Below, piece after piece: positions 1-8,685 of a stretch of DNA of 46,187 nucleotides. A program made the position numbers and the translations under genes. Numbering within the stretch: the stretch's first letter is position 1; every line of letters starts with the position of its first letter. This DNA comes from Lysobacterales bacterium (GTDB taxonomy: Bacteria > Pseudomonadota > Gammaproteobacteria > Xanthomonadales > Xanthomonadaceae), in the NCBI GenBank assembly GCA_020442465.1, contig JAGRJY010000055.1, forward strand, positions 1 to 46,187, read 5' to 3'. The notes under the pieces were generated by a model, which had not been told where the DNA came from, made no database searches, and was given only the letters and a program-made list of their open reading frames with translations.

Positions 1-85
1 CCTTGACCACCGACGCCGGACGCTCGATCACCTCACCGGCAGCAATCTGGTTGATCAGGACGTCGGGCAGCGGGCGAATCGGCAA
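1..85 (-). CDS. mutL: DNA mismatch repair protein MutL, N-terminal fragment
   Basis: Only the first 28 codons are present; the gene leaves the window on the left. The translation contains [19 protein letters not shown] followed by IERPASVVK, the first ATP-binding motif of the GHKL ATPase domain of MutL (NQIAAGEV). MutL couples MutS mismatch recognition to strand incision. The start is taken as TTG at 85 because family members begin M-P-I-R-x-L-P exactly there; an in-frame CTG lies six codons upstream and the nearby ATG is out of frame. No strong ribosome binding site is visible. It lies downstream of amiB in the same direction, the order known from E. coli (tsaE-amiB-mutL). Confidence 0.88.
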   Translation of the reverse strand, partial: MPIRPLPDVLINQIAAGEVIERPASVVK

Positions 86-206
86 ACGGGTAAGCCGGGG
101 CAGGAAAGAGCCGGCATTGTACTCATGCACCCGGAGCGTGCGAATCGACCGCGCACGCCGAAGCCGAAGCCTCTGCCGCTACGCGCCGATCCGATCACGG
201 TTGGAA

Positions 207-226
207 GCGCCCCGCCCTCGGGGCGC
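207..226 (-). terminator. Hairpin between amiB and mutL
   Basis: A perfect 8-bp stem, GCGCCCCG with CGGGGCGC around a CCCT loop, lies seven bases beyond the amiB stop codon on the minus strand. Only a short TT follows the stem in the direction of transcription, so it is a weak terminator at best. It may instead be an mRNA-processing or attenuating hairpin before mutL. Confidence 0.3.
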
Positions 227-232
227 GCGCGC

Positions 233-1549
233 TCAGCCCGGGCCGAGCGGAATCCGCAGGCGGTCGCCGACCTTGAGCATGTCGCCGCGCAGGCCATTCG
301 CACTGCGCAGCTGCGCCAGCGGCACACCGTGACGCGCCGCGATCAGGCTCAGGGTTTCGCCACGCGATACGACATGTTCACGCGCGCGCGGCTTGGCATT
401 CGACGCCAGCCAGGTGCCCGGCGGAGGCTGGGCATGGAAGTAGTCGCGGATGCCGTCGACGATCGCAGCCGAGAGCCGCTTGCGATAGGCGGCGTCGTTG
501 AGCTTCTTCTCTTCACCGGGATTGCTGATGAAGGCCGTCTCGACCAGCATCGACGGCACGTCGGGCGAACGCAACACCACGAAGTTGGCGCGCTCAACCT
601 GCGGCTTGTGCGTCTTGCCGACACGCTTCAGGCCGCTGAGCACGGCGGTCGCGACATCCTGCGATGCCTTCATCGAGGCGCTCTGGGCCAGGTCGAGCAA
701 GACCGCTGCCAGCGTGTCGTCCTTGTCGTCCAGGCTCACGCCGCCGACCAGATCGGACGCGTTCTCGCTGTTCGCCAGCCAGCGCGCGGCCTCGCTCGAC
801 GCGCCGCGCTGGGACAGGATGAACACCGACGCTCCCGATGCCGTCGGCTTGTGGAAGGCGTCGGCATGCAGGGAGACGAACAGATCGGCGTTGGCGCGGC
901 GCGCCTTGCGATAGCGGTCAGCAAGCGGGATGAAATAGTCGCCGTCGCGCACCAGGAACGCGCGCATGCCTGGCTCCGCGTCGATCTGACGCGCCAGTTC
1001 ACGCGCCGCCGCGAGCGTGACGTTCTTTTCCCAAGTGCCGGTGGGGCCCTTGGCTCCGGGGTCCTCGCCGCCGTGGCCGGCGTCGATGGCGATGATCAGG
1101 TCACGCTCGCTGGCCGGCATCGCCGACGCCACCGTGCGCACCACCTGGGTTCCGGCCGACTCCGGCTTGAACAGGTCCACCACCAGACGGTGGCCCTGCT
1201 GCTGGGTCGGTGCCAGCAGGAAGCTGCGCGGCTTGATCTGCGCATCGAGGTCGAACACCACACGCAGGGTCGATTCTTCGAACTGGCCGCTGCGCACCCG
1301 GCGCACGACACCCTTGGCGTCGACATCGGCGGAACCCTTGGCCAGGCGAGCCTTGCGCAGGTCGAGCACCACCCGATGCGGGTTGTCCAGATTGAACACG
1401 GTGTACTCGACCGGCGCGGTCAGATCGAGTACCACGCGGGTGTACTCGGGGCCTTCCCACAGGCGCATGCCGCGCACTTCTGCGGCGCAGGCGCAGCCGG
1501 CGGCCAACAGGCCGACAAGGCTCAGCAGCAGGCGCGGAAAGGCACTCAT
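233..1549 (-). CDS. amiB: N-acetylmuramoyl-L-alanine amidase, AmiB/AmiC type with LysM
   Basis: A 438-residue periplasmic amidase that cleaves the amide bond between MurNAc and the stem peptide during septal splitting. Residues 1-23 look like a Sec signal peptide (LLLSLVGLLAAG then ACA-AEV). An AMIN domain follows (about 25-125, with LWEGPEYTRVVLDL). The zinc amidase_3 domain has DAGHGGEDPG (His about 159), VSLHADAF and the SMLVETAFISN segment bearing the catalytic Glu. The C-terminal 45 residues form a LysM peptidoglycan-binding repeat (VSRGETLSLIAARHGV). ATG at 1549 is chosen because it starts directly at the signal peptide; a TTG at 1585 would only add an unlikely arginine-rich extension. 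The ribosome binding site is weak and the upstream leader is unusually A-rich on this strand. Its place between tsaE and mutL matches amiB of E. coli. Confidence 0.93.
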   Translation of the reverse strand: MSAFPRLLLSLVGLLAAGCACAAEVRGMRLWEGPEYTRVVLDLTAPVEYTVFNLDNPHRVVLDLRKARLAKGSADVDAKGVVRRVRSGQFEESTLRVVFDLDAQIKPRSFLLAPTQQQGHRLVVDLFKPESAGTQVVRTVASAMPASERDLIIAIDAGHGGEDPGAKGPTGTWEKNVTLAAARELARQIDAEPGMRAFLVRDGDYFIPLADRYRKARRANADLFVSLHADAFHKPTASGASVFILSQRGASSEAARWLANSENASDLVGGVSLDDKDDTLAAVLLDLAQSASMKASQDVATAVLSGLKRVGKTHKPQVERANFVVLRSPDVPSMLVETAFISNPGEEKKLNDAAYRKRLSAAIVDGIRDYFHAQPPPGTWLASNAKPRAREHVVSRGETLSLIAARHGVPLAQLRSANGLRGDMLKVGDRLRIPLGPG

Positions 1550-1654
1550 GCCGCGGATTGAACCGCAACTTCTCCGCGTTGGCAAGCACTTTTTCTTTAT
1601 TTTTCTGCCACCTAGCGAAGATTCCTCCCGGCTCGGGCAGGAAGTCTCTGCAAG

Positions 1655-2119
1655 TCAGCCCTGGGGCGCGACCTCCCCGACTCGCTGCAGCCAGCGCCGA
1701 CCCGGCTCGCTGACCCCTTCCAGCCGGGCGATGCGCCCGGCGCCGGCGTGCTGCAGATCGATCCGCAGATCGGTGGGCGGCAGACCGTGACCAGCCCGTT
1801 CCGGCCATTCCACCAGCCACAGGCTCGATGGCTGGTCGAGCTCATCCACACCGAGAAATTCCAGCTCGGCGGCGTCGCCGATACGGTAAAGGTCCATGTG
1901 CACGGCCTCGCCGCATTGCAGCGGGTAACGTTCCAGCAACGTGTAGGTGGGGCTGCGGATCGCCCCGCGCACACCGAGTGCACGCAGCATCGAGCGCGCC
2001 AGCGTCGACTTGCCGGCACCGAGTTCGCCATGCAGATGCACCACCAGTCGTTGCGACGCGTCGCGGCTGCGCGCCAGCGCCTCGCCCAGACGCTCGGTGG
2101 CGTCGGCGTCAGCCAGCAT
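1655..2119 (-). CDS. tsaE: tRNA threonylcarbamoyladenosine biosynthesis ATPase TsaE
   Basis: A 154-residue P-loop ATPase of the TsaE (YjeE) family, the ATPase of the TsaBDE complex that makes t6A37 on ANN-decoding tRNAs. A Walker A motif GELGAGKSTLAR lies at residues 31-42, followed by the family signatures SPTYTLLERY and HMDLYRIGD, and LVEWPER near the C-terminus. Length is normal. ATG at 2119 begins eleven bases after the nnr stop, which implies one transcript nnr-tsaE-amiB. A longer reading frame runs upstream through nnr in another frame but is low-complexity arginine-rich and not real. Confidence 0.94.
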   Translation of the reverse strand: MLADADATERLGEALARSRDASQRLVVHLHGELGAGKSTLARSMLRALGVRGAIRSPTYTLLERYPLQCGEAVHMDLYRIGDAAELEFLGVDELDQPSSLWLVEWPERAGHGLPPTDLRIDLQHAGAGRIARLEGVSEPGRRWLQRVGEVAPQG

Positions 2120-2130
2120 GATCGACTGCA

Positions 2131-3618
2131 CTAGGTGTTGATCCGGCGCCGCACCGCGCGGGGCAGATCGCTGGCGAGCAGCCCGCGCTCGCCCTCGCTC
2201 AACACCAGCTGGTCGCCGGCGGCCGCGTGCAGGTAGGCCCCCAGGCGCGCGGCATCGAAGGCGCTCAGCCCCTGACCGAGCAGCGCGGCGATGACGCCGG
2301 TCAGCACGTCGCCGCTGCCGGCCACGGCGAGACCCGGATTGCCGGCGTCGATGACGCACATCGATCCGTCGGGCGCGACCACGACGGAACCTGCACCCTT
2401 GAGCACCACCGTGGCACGCCAGCGATCAGCGATGCCGCGCGCAGCGGCAAAGCGATCGGCCTGCACATCGGCGGACGAACACCCGAGCAGTCGCGCCGCT
2501 TCGCCAGGATGCGGCGTCAGCACCCACTCGGGGCCGGACGGCAGGTAGGAGGCCGCATGATCGGCCAGCAGATTCAGCGCATCGGCATCAATGACGCCTG
2601 CCCGCGCCGGGCTGCGAATCGCCCGCCCGAACAGATCCTTGCCCCAGCCGCGCACGCCCATACCCGGGCCGAGCGCCAGCACGTTGGCACGCGATGCCAC
2701 CGGCACCGGCCAATCGGCCAGGTCGTCGCAGCCCGACACCATGACTTCGGGCAGCGCGGCAAGCACCGCTGCCACATGCTGGCTGCGGGTGACCGCGCTG
2801 ACCAGGCCTGCCCCGGCGCGCAACGCGGCTTCGGCCGTCAGTCGCAGCGCGCCCCCCATGCCGAGATCACCCCCTACCGCCAGCACGTGTCCGAACAGAC
2901 CCTTGTGCGCGTCGACCGGGCGCGGCGGCAGCAGGCTGCGCAGGCTGGCGCCGGATTCGAGAAAACCATCCGCCTTGATGCCGTGCTCGGTCCCCGCGCC
3001 GAGGTCGGCGAACTCGAGCTCGCCGCGATAGACGCATCCGCTGCCGGTATACAGCCCGCGTTTGCGCGCGACGAAGCTGATCGTGCTGTGTGCGCGCACG
3101 CATACGCCGGGCGCATGACCCTGGTCGCCGTCCAGCCCGGACGGCACGTCCAGCGAGAGGATCGGCGCACCGTGGGCCATGATCGCGCGGATCGCCGCGG
3201 CGACATCGCCCCGCGGCGCGCTGCGCACGCCAATGCCGAGCACGGCATCCACCACAACTTCGGCGCCCGGAAGATCCATGCCCTCTTCGAACGACTCGGT
3301 GCTGCCTTGCGCGTCCCAGCCAGCGCGTGCGCGACACGACTCCTCGCTGTGCGGCAGCCGCCCGCCCACCGAGAAGCAGCGCACCTCGAATCCGGCCAGG
3401 CGTGCTTCGCGCGCCACCACATAGCCGTCGCCGCCATTGTTGCCTGGCCCGCACACCACCACGATGCTGCGTGCCAGCGGCCAACGCCGCCGAAGCAGGA
3501 CGAAGGCTGCCTGACCCGCGCGACGCATGAGCGTGATCGCACTCGTGCCTGCAGCGATCGTGGCCGCGTCGATGGCGCGCACCGAGTCGCTGCGAAAAAT
3601 GGGCAAGTCAACGGACAT
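2131..3618 (-). CDS. nnr: Bifunctional NAD(P)H-hydrate epimerase / ADP-dependent dehydratase
   Basis: A 495-residue fusion repairing damaged NADH and NADPH. The N-terminal half (about 10-215) is a YjeF_N epimerase domain with VVCGPGNNGGDGYVVAR and the VVDAVLGIG and SLDVPSGLDGD motifs. The C-terminal half (about 230-490) is a ribokinase-like dehydratase with ALGPGMG, IDADALNLL, LTPHPGEAARLLG, VLKGAGSVV and AVAGSGDVLTGVIAALL. The two-domain arrangement is the usual bacterial one. It is divergent from queG with only 37 bp between starts, and TATAGAAT upstream on this strand could be its -10. It leads the nnr-tsaE-amiB-mutL run. Confidence 0.95.
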   Translation of the reverse strand: MSVDLPIFRSDSVRAIDAATIAAGTSAITLMRRAGQAAFVLLRRRWPLARSIVVVCGPGNNGGDGYVVAREARLAGFEVRCFSVGGRLPHSEESCRARAGWDAQGSTESFEEGMDLPGAEVVVDAVLGIGVRSAPRGDVAAAIRAIMAHGAPILSLDVPSGLDGDQGHAPGVCVRAHSTISFVARKRGLYTGSGCVYRGELEFADLGAGTEHGIKADGFLESGASLRSLLPPRPVDAHKGLFGHVLAVGGDLGMGGALRLTAEAALRAGAGLVSAVTRSQHVAAVLAALPEVMVSGCDDLADWPVPVASRANVLALGPGMGVRGWGKDLFGRAIRSPARAGVIDADALNLLADHAASYLPSGPEWVLTPHPGEAARLLGCSSADVQADRFAAARGIADRWRATVVLKGAGSVVVAPDGSMCVIDAGNPGLAVAGSGDVLTGVIAALLGQGLSAFDAARLGAYLHAAAGDQLVLSEGERGLLASDLPRAVRRRINT

Positions 3619-3655
3619 TGGGCGATTCTATACCCGCCCTTCACGCCACTGTTCG

Positions 3656-4753
3656 ATGGCCTCGACACTCTCGACCGCTCAGTCCTTACCCGTGACCTCA
3701 GACCTCCAGTCCCTCAAGCAACGTCTCATCGCCCAGGCGAGAACGCTCGGCTTCCAGGCGGTCGGCGTGGCGGGCATCGACCTTGGCGAGGATGCCGAAC
3801 ACCTCGAGCGCTGGCTGGCCGAAGGCATGCACGGCACGATGGAGTACATGAGTCGACACGGGGCGCGGCGCAGCCGGCCGGAGCTGCTGGTGCCCGGCAC
3901 CTTGCGGGTGATCTCGGCGCGTTTCGACTACTGGCCCGGCGACGCTGCGGATGCCTGGGCCGTGCTCGCCGACCCGCGACGCGCCTACGTGTCGCGCTAC
4001 GCGCTGGGCCGCGACTACCACAAGGTGCTTCGACAGCGACTGCAGTCGCTGTGCGACTGGCTTCGGGACGAGGTCGGCGCATTCGGCCATCGCGTGTTCA
4101 CCGATTCGGCACCGGTGCTGGAAAAAGCGCTCGCCCGCAATGCCGGTCTCGGCTGGATCGGCAAACACAGCAACCTGATCGAGACACGCGGCGGTTCGTG
4201 GTTCTTCCTGGGCGAGATCTACACCGACCTCGCTCTGCCGGTGGACGCGCCCGCCAGCGACCACTGTGGCACCTGCACGCGCTGCCTGGACGCCTGCCCC
4301 ACCGGCGCCATCGTCGCGCCGTATTCGGTGGACGCGCGGCTGTGCATCTCCTATCTCACCATCGAATCGGACGAACCCATTCCCGAGCCGCTGCGCACCA
4401 AACTGGGCAATCGCGTCTACGGCTGCGACGACTGCCAGCTGGTCTGTCCCTGGAACAAGTTCGCCCGGGTGACCGCAGAGCCCGATTTCCAGGTTCGCCA
4501 CGGCCTGGATGCGGCGTCGCTGGTCGCGCTGTTCGAGTGGGACGAGCCCACCTTTCTGGCCCGCACCGAGGGCTCGGCGATTCGCCGGATCGGCTGGCGG
4601 CGCTGGCAGCGCAACCTCGCGGTGGCCCTGGGCAATGCAGCCAGTTCGACCGAAGTGCTGGCGGCTCTCGAAAGCCGCCGCGAACATCCTGACGCGATGG
4701 TGCGCGAACACGTGCTCTGGGCCATCGATCAGCACGCGCAGCAGGCTGGATGA
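3656..4753 (+). CDS. queG: Epoxyqueuosine reductase QueG
   Basis: A 365-residue cobalamin- and iron-sulfur-dependent enzyme performing the last step of queuosine synthesis on tRNA (epoxyqueuosine to queuosine). After the N-terminal DUF1730 domain (SRYALGRDYHKVLR, GWIGKHSNLI) come two Fe4S4 motifs, CGTCTRCLDACPTGAI and CDDCQLVCPWNKFA, and a short HEAT-like tail (REHVLWAIDQHAQ). ATG at 3656 gives a normal length; a GTG at 3692 is also possible and would remove only a weakly conserved tail, while starts further upstream overlap nnr. The queG/nnr-tsaE-amiB-mutL neighbourhood matches E. coli. Confidence 0.94.
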   Translation: MASTLSTAQSLPVTSDLQSLKQRLIAQARTLGFQAVGVAGIDLGEDAEHLERWLAEGMHGTMEYMSRHGARRSRPELLVPGTLRVISARFDYWPGDAADAWAVLADPRRAYVSRYALGRDYHKVLRQRLQSLCDWLRDEVGAFGHRVFTDSAPVLEKALARNAGLGWIGKHSNLIETRGGSWFFLGEIYTDLALPVDAPASDHCGTCTRCLDACPTGAIVAPYSVDARLCISYLTIESDEPIPEPLRTKLGNRVYGCDDCQLVCPWNKFARVTAEPDFQVRHGLDAASLVALFEWDEPTFLARTEGSAIRRIGWRRWQRNLAVALGNAASSTEVLAALESRREHPDAMVREHVLWAIDQHAQQAG

Positions 4754-4774
4754 GGCTCAGAGCTTCGGTCGCTT

Positions 4775-4800
4775 CGCGCCCGCCTTCCTTGGCGGGCGCG
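4775..4800. terminator. GC-rich hairpin between convergent genes
   Basis: A 10-bp perfect stem (CGCGCCCGCC with GGCGGGCGCG) around a TTCCTT loop lies 22 bases past the queG stop and before the end of the convergent exported-protein gene. Its position suits a bidirectional terminator, but neither side has a T tract. Confidence 0.4.
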
Positions 4801-4863
4801 CCTGCCCGATCTGGCGCATGGGTACCGCGGCGAACGACCGTGTGCGTCGGCCGTTGCAGTGGC

Positions 4864-5157
4864 TCAACCCTGGTGCTGGTGGCGCACGATTCGCACTGCC
4901 ACCACGCGCCCGGAGTCGTCGCGCACCGACTGCAATGCGATACCGGCGGCACGGGCCTTGTCGTTCCATTCCTGGCTCACGCGCAGAAACGAGGTGCGGT
5001 AGAGCGGATTGTTGGAGTAGGCGCCCAGCATCAGCTGGACCTCGCGCTTCTCCATGCCGGTGAGCTGGGCGGCCTCATCGATGGTGAGATACTGCGATCC
5101 GGCAAAGGTCGGGGCCGCGGCGCACAGCAGGGCGGCGAACAGAATGGTCTTCCTCAT
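4864..5157 (-). CDS. Small exported protein of unknown function
   Basis: A 97-residue protein with a clear Sec signal peptide (MRKTILFAALLCAAAPTFAG, cleavage after TFA). The mature part carries ITIDEAAQLTGM-like text (YLTIDEAAQLTGMEKREVQ), resembling a helix-turn-helix-like segment, then a basic C-terminus. No family was recognised. The start is firm: ATG at 5157 is preceded by GAGGAG at good spacing. It converges on queG and is divergent from the TerB-like gene at 5479 across a 321-bp gap. Being exported, it is unlikely to bind DNA despite the helical pattern. Confidence 0.8.
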   Translation of the reverse strand: MRKTILFAALLCAAAPTFAGSQYLTIDEAAQLTGMEKREVQLMLGAYSNNPLYRTSFLRVSQEWNDKARAAGIALQSVRDDSGRVVAVRIVRHQHQG

Positions 5158-5478
5158 GTCGATCTCCTCGTGGCAACTCGGGGTGCCGACTGCGGCTTTC
5201 CGGCGCTGCCGAATCGGCCTGTCGGTTGCCGGTGAAACGAACTGTTTCGAGCCACCGGGCCTTCAACGTGGTCGCGATACGCTTCGGGCAGGGTCAGATT
5301 GCCCAACGCCCGGCACCGCCGCACATGGACAAGGACAGAGCAATTTCCTGACGAGCCAGCTACCGTTCAGGCTGACGGGTCGCAACGCCTCCGCTGTCAC
5401 ACGGGGCGCCGCAGGGCGTCCGGATCGGCAGCCGCGAGACGCTGCGTCTTGCGCCCAACCCAACAGGGAGCTTCATCG
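5158..5478. other. Divergent intergenic region, 321 bp
   Basis: No gene, tRNA or strong promoter was found here. The only structure seen is a small hairpin at 5434-5452 (GCGAGACG with CGTCTTGC around CTG, one wobble pair), 27 bases before the start of the following small gene, which could shape its 5' leader. Promoters for both divergent genes should lie in this stretch, but no hexamer pair stood out. Confidence 0.5.
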
Positions 5479-5721
5479 ATGAGCACTTCGCGCGACCACC
5501 TGGAGATTTCCGCCCGAGCGGTGGCCTGTTTCGGCAACGACGGCAAGCTCGACGCTGCCGAGCTCGACGAACTGATCGCCATCGCCGAACGCGACGGGCG
5601 CATCGACGCCGACGAAGTGCGCGTGCTCAAACGAGTCATCGATCGCATCCAGCCGCACGAGGTCACGGCCGACATGCAGCAGCGGCTGCAAGCGCTTTCG
5701 AAGCGCATCAGTGGCGCCTGA
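5479..5721 (+). CDS. 80-residue acidic protein with paired TerB/EF-hand-like motifs
   Basis: Starts at ATG 5479 behind AGGGAG. Two similar acidic segments, NDGKLDAAELDELIAI and RDGRIDADEVRVLKRVI, follow each other at about residues 21-52. Each has D-G-x-hydrophobic-D-x-x-E, matching the later half of an EF-hand loop (positions 5, 6, 8, 9 and 12) and also the ADGxIxxxE helix cap found in TerB-like proteins; the first Asp positions of a true EF-hand loop are missing, so calcium binding is uncertain. There is no signal peptide, so it is probably cytoplasmic. Its neighbours do not suggest a role. The gene is convergent with the acyltransferase at 5791. Confidence 0.72.
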   Translation: MSTSRDHLEISARAVACFGNDGKLDAAELDELIAIAERDGRIDADEVRVLKRVIDRIQPHEVTADMQQRLQALSKRISGA

Positions 5722-5790
5722 TCGACCGCTTCCCGACGACGCTGGATCGTCGTGGCACACGCTGGCGCCGAGCCACGACGCCATCGGCCG

Positions 5791-6684
5791 TCAAGCTGCC
5801 GCCGGGAGTCCTGCCGAGATCTGCGCGTCCTTGTGCTGCCACACCGATTCGACCCAGGCGCGGAACCGCGCACGATAGTCGGCGTCGTCCTCGTAAGAAC
5901 CGGCGAGCATCCACACCTCGATCGGCAGCAGACGCACCTGCACCCGGATCTCGCGCACCCGTCCGGTGAACAGGTCGAGCATGCTCGGCCGTCCGCTGGG
6001 ATAGACCACGCAAACGTCGACAATGCCGTCCAGCACATCACCCATCGCGCCGAGCACGAAGGCCAGCCCGCCCACCTTGGGCTCGAGCAGGTGCGTATAG
6101 CGACTTCCCTGTTCGGCGTGCTTCGCCGGGGTGAAGCGCGTGCCCTCCGGGAAGTTCATCACCGACACCGGCAGGCCGCGGAACTTCTCGCAGGCACGAC
6201 GCGTCGCACGCATGTCCGCACCGCGCAGCGAGGGATTGCGCTCGACTTGCTGGCGGCTGTAGCGCTTCATGAAGGGAAAGTCGAGCGCCCACCATGCCAG
6301 CCCCAGCAGGGGCACCCAGATGAGCTGCTGCTTGAGGAAGAATCTCAGGAAAGGAATCCGCCGCGTCAGCACGCGCTGCAGCACCGGTATGTCCACCCAG
6401 CTCTGATGGTTGCAGATCACCAGGTAGGACGATTCTGCGCTGAGCTCGTCGAGCCCTTCGACCTGCCAGCGGGTGCGCGACACCAGCGCGAACACCATCC
6501 CGTTGCAGGCAATCCAGGAGTCGGCGATGACGACCAGCAGGCGCGAGAACGCGCGACGAGCGGGCCGAAACGGCAACAGCAGCTTGACCAGGGCAAACAT
6601 GAACAACACCGCGCAGTGAAGCACGGTGTTGAGGCTCACCAGAACGAAGGCACATCCGGCGCGCAGGGCGCCCAGCAGCTGCAA
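5791..6684 (-). CDS. PlsC/YihG-type membrane acyltransferase
   Basis: A 297-residue 1-acylglycerol-3-phosphate acyltransferase-like protein. An N-terminal membrane segment (FVLVSLNTVLHCAVLFMFALV) precedes the acyltransferase signatures NHQSWVD (motif I) and FPEGTRF (motif III); the long central stretch KQQLIWVPLLGLAWWALDFPF is typical of the YihG subfamily, which acylates the sn-2 position of lysophospholipid. The start is uncertain: TTG at 6684 begins just before the membrane segment and clears the upstream stop by 16 bases, while TTG at 6747 would overlap the DUF885 gene by 47 bases. Same strand and close spacing suggest co-transcription with the DUF885 gene. Confidence 0.85.
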   Translation of the reverse strand: MQLLGALRAGCAFVLVSLNTVLHCAVLFMFALVKLLLPFRPARRAFSRLLVVIADSWIACNGMVFALVSRTRWQVEGLDELSAESSYLVICNHQSWVDIPVLQRVLTRRIPFLRFFLKQQLIWVPLLGLAWWALDFPFMKRYSRQQVERNPSLRGADMRATRRACEKFRGLPVSVMNFPEGTRFTPAKHAEQGSRYTHLLEPKVGGLAFVLGAMGDVLDGIVDVCVVYPSGRPSMLDLFTGRVREIRVQVRLLPIEVWMLAGSYEDDADYRARFRAWVESVWQHKDAQISAGLPAAA

Positions 6685-6700
6685 GGGAGTTTCCGTCGGA

Positions 6701-8518
6701 TCAGGAGGACCCGACGGACGATACCCACTGGTGCACGCGGGACTCAAGCAGGGTCAGCGGTAGATCGCCGCCCTGCAGCACCAGATCGTGGAAGGCCTTG
6801 AGATCGAAGCGTTCGCCCAGCGTCGCCTTGGCCTCCTCGCGCAGTCGCAGAATGGTGTTCATGCCGACCTTGTAGGCCAGGGCCTGTCCCGGCATGACCA
6901 GATAGCGCTCGATCTCGGCCACGACGTCGGTTTCCGACATGCCGGTTTTCTCGCGCATGTAGTCGATCGCCTGTTCGCGGGTCCAGCGCTTGTGGTGCAT
7001 GCCGCTGTCGACCACCAGGCGCACCGCGCGGAACATCTCGGCTTGCAGTCTGCCGAGGTTGTCGAGCGGCTTGTCCTGGAACCCGATCTCCCAGGCCAAC
7101 CGCTCCGCGTACAGCGCCCAGCCTTCCGAGAACGAGGTGAAACCGAGCAGTCGCCGGAACATCGGCACGCCCTCGAGTTCCTGCTGAATCGCCGTCTGGA
7201 AGTGGTGCCCCGGAATGGCTTCGTGGTACGCCAGCGTACGCATGGTGAACTTGGCCACCTCGCGCACCGAGCGCAGGTTGGCGTAGAAGATGCCCGGACG
7301 CGAACCGTCGAACGACGGCGCGTTGTAGTACGCCCCCGGCGCGGTCTTCTCGCGGAACTCGGGCACCCGCTCCACCTTCACGCCCGCCTTGGGCCGCACC
7401 CCGAAATAGGGATCGAGACCGGCATCGATCTCGTCGATGATGGTCTGGTAGTCGGCGAGGATCTGCGCGCGGCCCTCATCGGTGTCCGGATACAGCTGAT
7501 CCTCGCGCATCGCGATCTGGTCGACACGCTCGCCGATCGTGCCTTCGGTCAACCCTTCGGCCTGCAGGATGGCGTCCATCTCCGCTTCGATGCGCGCCAC
7601 CTCCGCCAGACCGAGCTCGTGCACCTCGTCCGGCGTCATCGTGGTCGAGGTCTGTTCGCGCACGCGGTAGGCATAGAACGCGTCGCCGTCCGGCAGGTCC
7701 CACACGCCGTTGTTGTCGCGCGCCTTGGGCAACAGATCGGCGTAGTAGTCGACCAGCGTCTGCATCGCCGGATAGACCACCTGCTCGATGCGCTGGCGCG
7801 TCGTGTTCAGCACGCGCTGGCGCTGACCTGCCTCCATCGGCGGGTCCATTTTTTCGAGCTTGTCGACCAGCGTGGTGAACAGCATGTTCTTGTCCGGCGA
7901 GGTGCCGACGAACCCGCGCGTCTCGGCGAGCACCTTCTCGATGACGAACCGCGGCGGCACGATGCCCATGTCCACGCGTTTGCGTACGCCTTCCATCTGC
8001 TGCGCGAAGTAGCGGTCGAACTGGGCCAGGCGCGCGTTGTAGTTGTCGGCGTCACTGACGCTGCGTACCGGGTGCTGCGTCGCCATGTAGGTCGGCAGTC
8101 CGTTCTGGAAGCCGAACAGCTGGTTCGCCGGGTAGTTGTGAAACTCGAAGCGTTCGCCTTCGAGCTGGGTCTTGATGAAATAGTCGAGCACGTCGTAGCT
8201 GAGCTTGCCGTCGTCGTCGAGCGCTTCGCGGTCGTAGCTCTTGAAGGTGTCGTAGTCGCGCTTCAGGCGCTCGGTCTGTTCGTGCTGCCTGGCCAGCGAG
8301 ACGTCGTCGAGGTCGTCGCTGTACCAGTCCATCCACGACGGCAGCATGCGCATGCTGGACAGCATTTGCGGGCTCTCGAGGGCGAACTGGGCGAAGGTGC
8401 GCTCGTAGAAGAAGCGCAGCGACCAGGGTTTGAAGTTCCATTCGTGGACGAACCAGACGACGCCGACGAACAGCACGAGGGCAAACAGGCGCAGCGGCCA
8501 GCGCAGCCAACGGAACAT
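6701..8518 (-). CDS. DUF885-family membrane-anchored metallopeptidase
   Basis: A 605-residue protein with an N-terminal membrane anchor (residues 9-26) and a long helical ectodomain. The family signature HEAIPGHH is at residues 432-439, with SFSEGWALYAERLAWEIG about 30 residues later; in DUF885 proteins this resembles an HExxxH-type zinc site with a downstream glutamate. The substrate is unknown. ATG at 8518 has a good AAGGAAG ribosome binding site. The stop lies 16 bases before the suggested start of the acyltransferase, so the two are probably co-expressed. It is probably attached to the periplasmic side of the inner membrane. Confidence 0.9.
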   Translation of the reverse strand: MFRWLRWPLRLFALVLFVGVVWFVHEWNFKPWSLRFFYERTFAQFALESPQMLSSMRMLPSWMDWYSDDLDDVSLARQHEQTERLKRDYDTFKSYDREALDDDGKLSYDVLDYFIKTQLEGERFEFHNYPANQLFGFQNGLPTYMATQHPVRSVSDADNYNARLAQFDRYFAQQMEGVRKRVDMGIVPPRFVIEKVLAETRGFVGTSPDKNMLFTTLVDKLEKMDPPMEAGQRQRVLNTTRQRIEQVVYPAMQTLVDYYADLLPKARDNNGVWDLPDGDAFYAYRVREQTSTTMTPDEVHELGLAEVARIEAEMDAILQAEGLTEGTIGERVDQIAMREDQLYPDTDEGRAQILADYQTIIDEIDAGLDPYFGVRPKAGVKVERVPEFREKTAPGAYYNAPSFDGSRPGIFYANLRSVREVAKFTMRTLAYHEAIPGHHFQTAIQQELEGVPMFRRLLGFTSFSEGWALYAERLAWEIGFQDKPLDNLGRLQAEMFRAVRLVVDSGMHHKRWTREQAIDYMREKTGMSETDVVAEIERYLVMPGQALAYKVGMNTILRLREEAKATLGERFDLKAFHDLVLQGGDLPLTLLESRVHQWVSSVGSS

Positions 8519-8685
8519 GGGGACTTCCTTACCTGGGCGGAATCAGCCGCGGAACCTAGCACGGAAGCGGCCCTTCGTCGTGGGCCGCAAGTCAGCGATG
8601 CGCACGGGCGCACGTTCCGGCCTGCCGCGGCAGCCACTGGCCGCGTGTCCGTCCTGTTCCGGCCGGATCACGCGGCGCGGCGTAC

